A DNA stretch of 13,566 bases from an uncultured Prevotellaceae bacterium. GTDB taxonomy: Bacteria; Bacteroidota; Bacteroidia; Bacteroidales; Bacteroidaceae. Below are positions 12,271-13,566 of this stretch, one piece after another. Location of the stretch: positions 1 through 13,566 of the forward strand of contig CABSGW010000045.1 in the NCBI GenBank assembly GCA_902477365.1. Direction: 5' to 3'. The notes under the pieces are model-generated. The model saw only the letters and a list, made by a program, of their open reading frames with translations, did not search any database and was not told the DNA's origin. How positions within the stretch are numbered: the stretch's first letter is position 1; each line of letters begins with the position of its first letter. The translations under genes and the position numbers were made by a program.

Positions 12271-13545
12271 CTATTCTTTTTCCCGTCCAAATTGAGGGTC
12301 GATATGTATCAGTTTGGCTACAACTATCGTGATGAGGCAACAAACCATCACGAAGAGGAAGAAATGCTGGTAGCCAATGCTCTCCTGCAACCAACCGGCC
12401 ATCATTCCCGGTAGCATCATACTCAGGGCCATAAAGGCGGTGCATAGTGCATAGTGGGCTGTTTTGCTCGGTCCTTGGGCGTAATAGATAAGGTAAAGCA
12501 TATAGGCTGTGAAACCGAATCCGTAGCCGAATTGTTCAATAAAGATCAGGCCACATACCACGCCAAAGTTTTCCGGTTGCACATAAGCCATGTATACGTA
12601 CACGATGTTGGGTAGCGAAATGCTCCACACCATTGGCCACAACCATCTTTGCAGTCCGCCTCGTGAGGCGGCAATGCCACCGATAATGCCACCGACCGTA
12701 AGTCCGATCACACCCAGTGTGCCTTGTGCAAATCCAATTTCGGAGGTAGAGAGTCCCATACCGCCTAATTTGCGTGAATCAAGCAGGAACAGGGGACAAA
12801 TCTTAACAAGCAAAGCTTCAGGGAAACGGTAGAAAAGCATAAACAGAATAGCCGTGAAAGCCTGTGGCTTGCGAAAGAAATCAACAAAAGTTTGTAGGAA
12901 GTTCTTGAATAATTGTCCCGGGATAAAGGGAAGTTTCCGGTCTGATCGTGGGCGTGGCAACACCAATCCATGATAGAGTGTCACACCGATAAAAAGAGCT
13001 GCAATCACATAGAAAGTCAGACTCCACGAATAGGCTACACGCCGGGTGTAGGCTTCCAGATTACCGGCAAGGGTGATGAGCAACCCCTGCCCGGCAATGG
13101 TTGCTATGCGATAGAAGGTGCTGCGTATGCCTACATAGAAAGCTTGTTGCTTGGGGCGTAGTTCCAGCATGTAGAAACCATCGGCGGCAATGTCGTGTGT
13201 GGCGCTGCTGAAAGCCATTAACCAGAAGAAAGCGAGCGTCCATTGGATATTGTGTGGTACGTTCAGCGTAAAGGCTACACCGCCAAGTCCGGCACCAATG
13301 AGCAGCTGCATGGTAACAATCCACCATCGCTTGGTCTTGATTAGGTCTATGAAAGGACTCCAAAAGGGCTTGATAACCCAAGGTAGGTATAACCAACTGG
13401 TGTATAAGGCTATATCGGTATTTGAGATACCTAACCGTTTATACATGACAACGGAAAGTGTCATGACAATGACATAGGGAATTCCCTCTGCAAAGTACAG
13501 CGATGGAATCCACGTCCATGGGTTCTGTTGCTTTTTACCTTTCAT
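12271..13545 (-). CDS. AmpG-like MFS transporter (possible muropeptide or amino-sugar importer)
   Basis: This 424-residue inner-membrane protein of the major facilitator superfamily has about 12 hydrophobic helices. The opening WTWIPSLYFAEGIPYVIVMT, the segment WVIKPFWSPFIDLIKTKRWW and the motif SSATHDIAADGFYMLEL (about 113-129) are typical of AmpG-type permeases. These bring anhydro-muropeptides into the cytosol for cell-wall recycling in Gram-negatives. In Tannerella forsythia a related carrier, MurT, is linked with a BadF-type MurNAc kinase, and here a kinase of that type lies about 1 kb away. The ATG at 13545 is 21 bp from the window edge, so the promoter or an upstream operon partner is not visible. 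The gene ends 55 bp from the convergent carbonic anhydrase gene. Substrate assignment is inferred. Confidence 0.88.
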   Translation of the reverse strand: MKGKKQQNPWTWIPSLYFAEGIPYVIVMTLSVVMYKRLGISNTDIALYTSWLYLPWVIKPFWSPFIDLIKTKRWWIVTMQLLIGAGLGGVAFTLNVPHNIQWTLAFFWLMAFSSATHDIAADGFYMLELRPKQQAFYVGIRSTFYRIATIAGQGLLITLAGNLEAYTRRVAYSWSLTFYVIAALFIGVTLYHGLVLPRPRSDRKLPFIPGQLFKNFLQTFVDFFRKPQAFTAILFMLFYRFPEALLVKICPLFLLDSRKLGGMGLSTSEIGFAQGTLGVIGLTVGGIIGGIAASRGGLQRWLWPMVWSISLPNIVYVYMAYVQPENFGVVCGLIFIEQFGYGFGFTAYMLYLIYYAQGPSKTAHYALCTAFMALSMMLPGMMAGWLQESIGYQHFFLFVMVCCLITIVVAKLIHIDPQFGREKE

Positions 13546-13566
13546 GGTTCTTATTTGTATACCGTC

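Noticed and set aside
1..13566. Search for CRISPR repeats, tRNA/rRNA genes, insertion sequences and invertible-promoter repeats
   Set aside because: No direct-repeat arrays, cloverleaf sequences, transposase frames or flanking inverted repeats of useful length were seen by eye.

Overview
This window is chromosomal DNA from a member of the Bacteroidales (Bacteroides/Parabacteroides type). The evidence is a 597-residue ribosomal protein S1 with six S1 repeats and a Lys/Ala-rich tail, Bacteroidetes-style promoter elements (TTTG about 18-20 nt before TAnnTTTG or TAnnTTCG) ahead of several genes, and protein families and gene orders typical of that order. There are no tRNAs, rRNAs, insertion sequences, CRISPR arrays or phage genes.

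Left part (1-6690, all + strand): an efflux operon. It holds the end of a membrane protein, a small GntR/YtrA-type repressor, a MacB/LolD-type ABC ATPase, two separate MacB-type FtsX permeases, a HlyD/RND-type periplasmic adaptor and a TolC-type outer-membrane channel. Tight ATGA overlaps join most of the genes, and a strong hairpin terminator closes the operon. Together they would form a tripartite MacAB-TolC-like pump spanning both membranes, with the repressor as likely local control. The adaptor gene looks frameshifted at its very 5' end: one A added to an A4 tract would restore a normal ATG-started N-terminus.

Middle (6684-9967, - strand): rpsA (ribosomal protein S1), then rnz (RNase Z), then a ygbA-like cysteine-rich protein two bases after rnz. 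The rnz promoter appears to sit inside and just after the rpsA terminator, and its -7 element ends only 4 nt before the GTG start, which suggests a leaderless mRNA. A divergent promoter region separates rpsA from a small lipoprotein gene of unknown function (+).

Right part (9968-13566): the lipoprotein, a BadF/NAGK-family amino-sugar kinase (-), a beta-class carbonic anhydrase (+) and an AmpG-like MFS transporter (-, start close to the window edge). The kinase and transporter could both belong to peptidoglycan amino-sugar or muropeptide salvage; this is inferred from family and proximity. The roughly 330-bp stretch before the carbonic anhydrase has no large gene. It holds a -7 promoter element, a structured segment ending in a terminator-like hairpin, a competing antiterminator pairing, and a 22-codon upstream ORF that overlaps the carbonic anhydrase start. 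This leader is the most likely place in the window for something undescribed.
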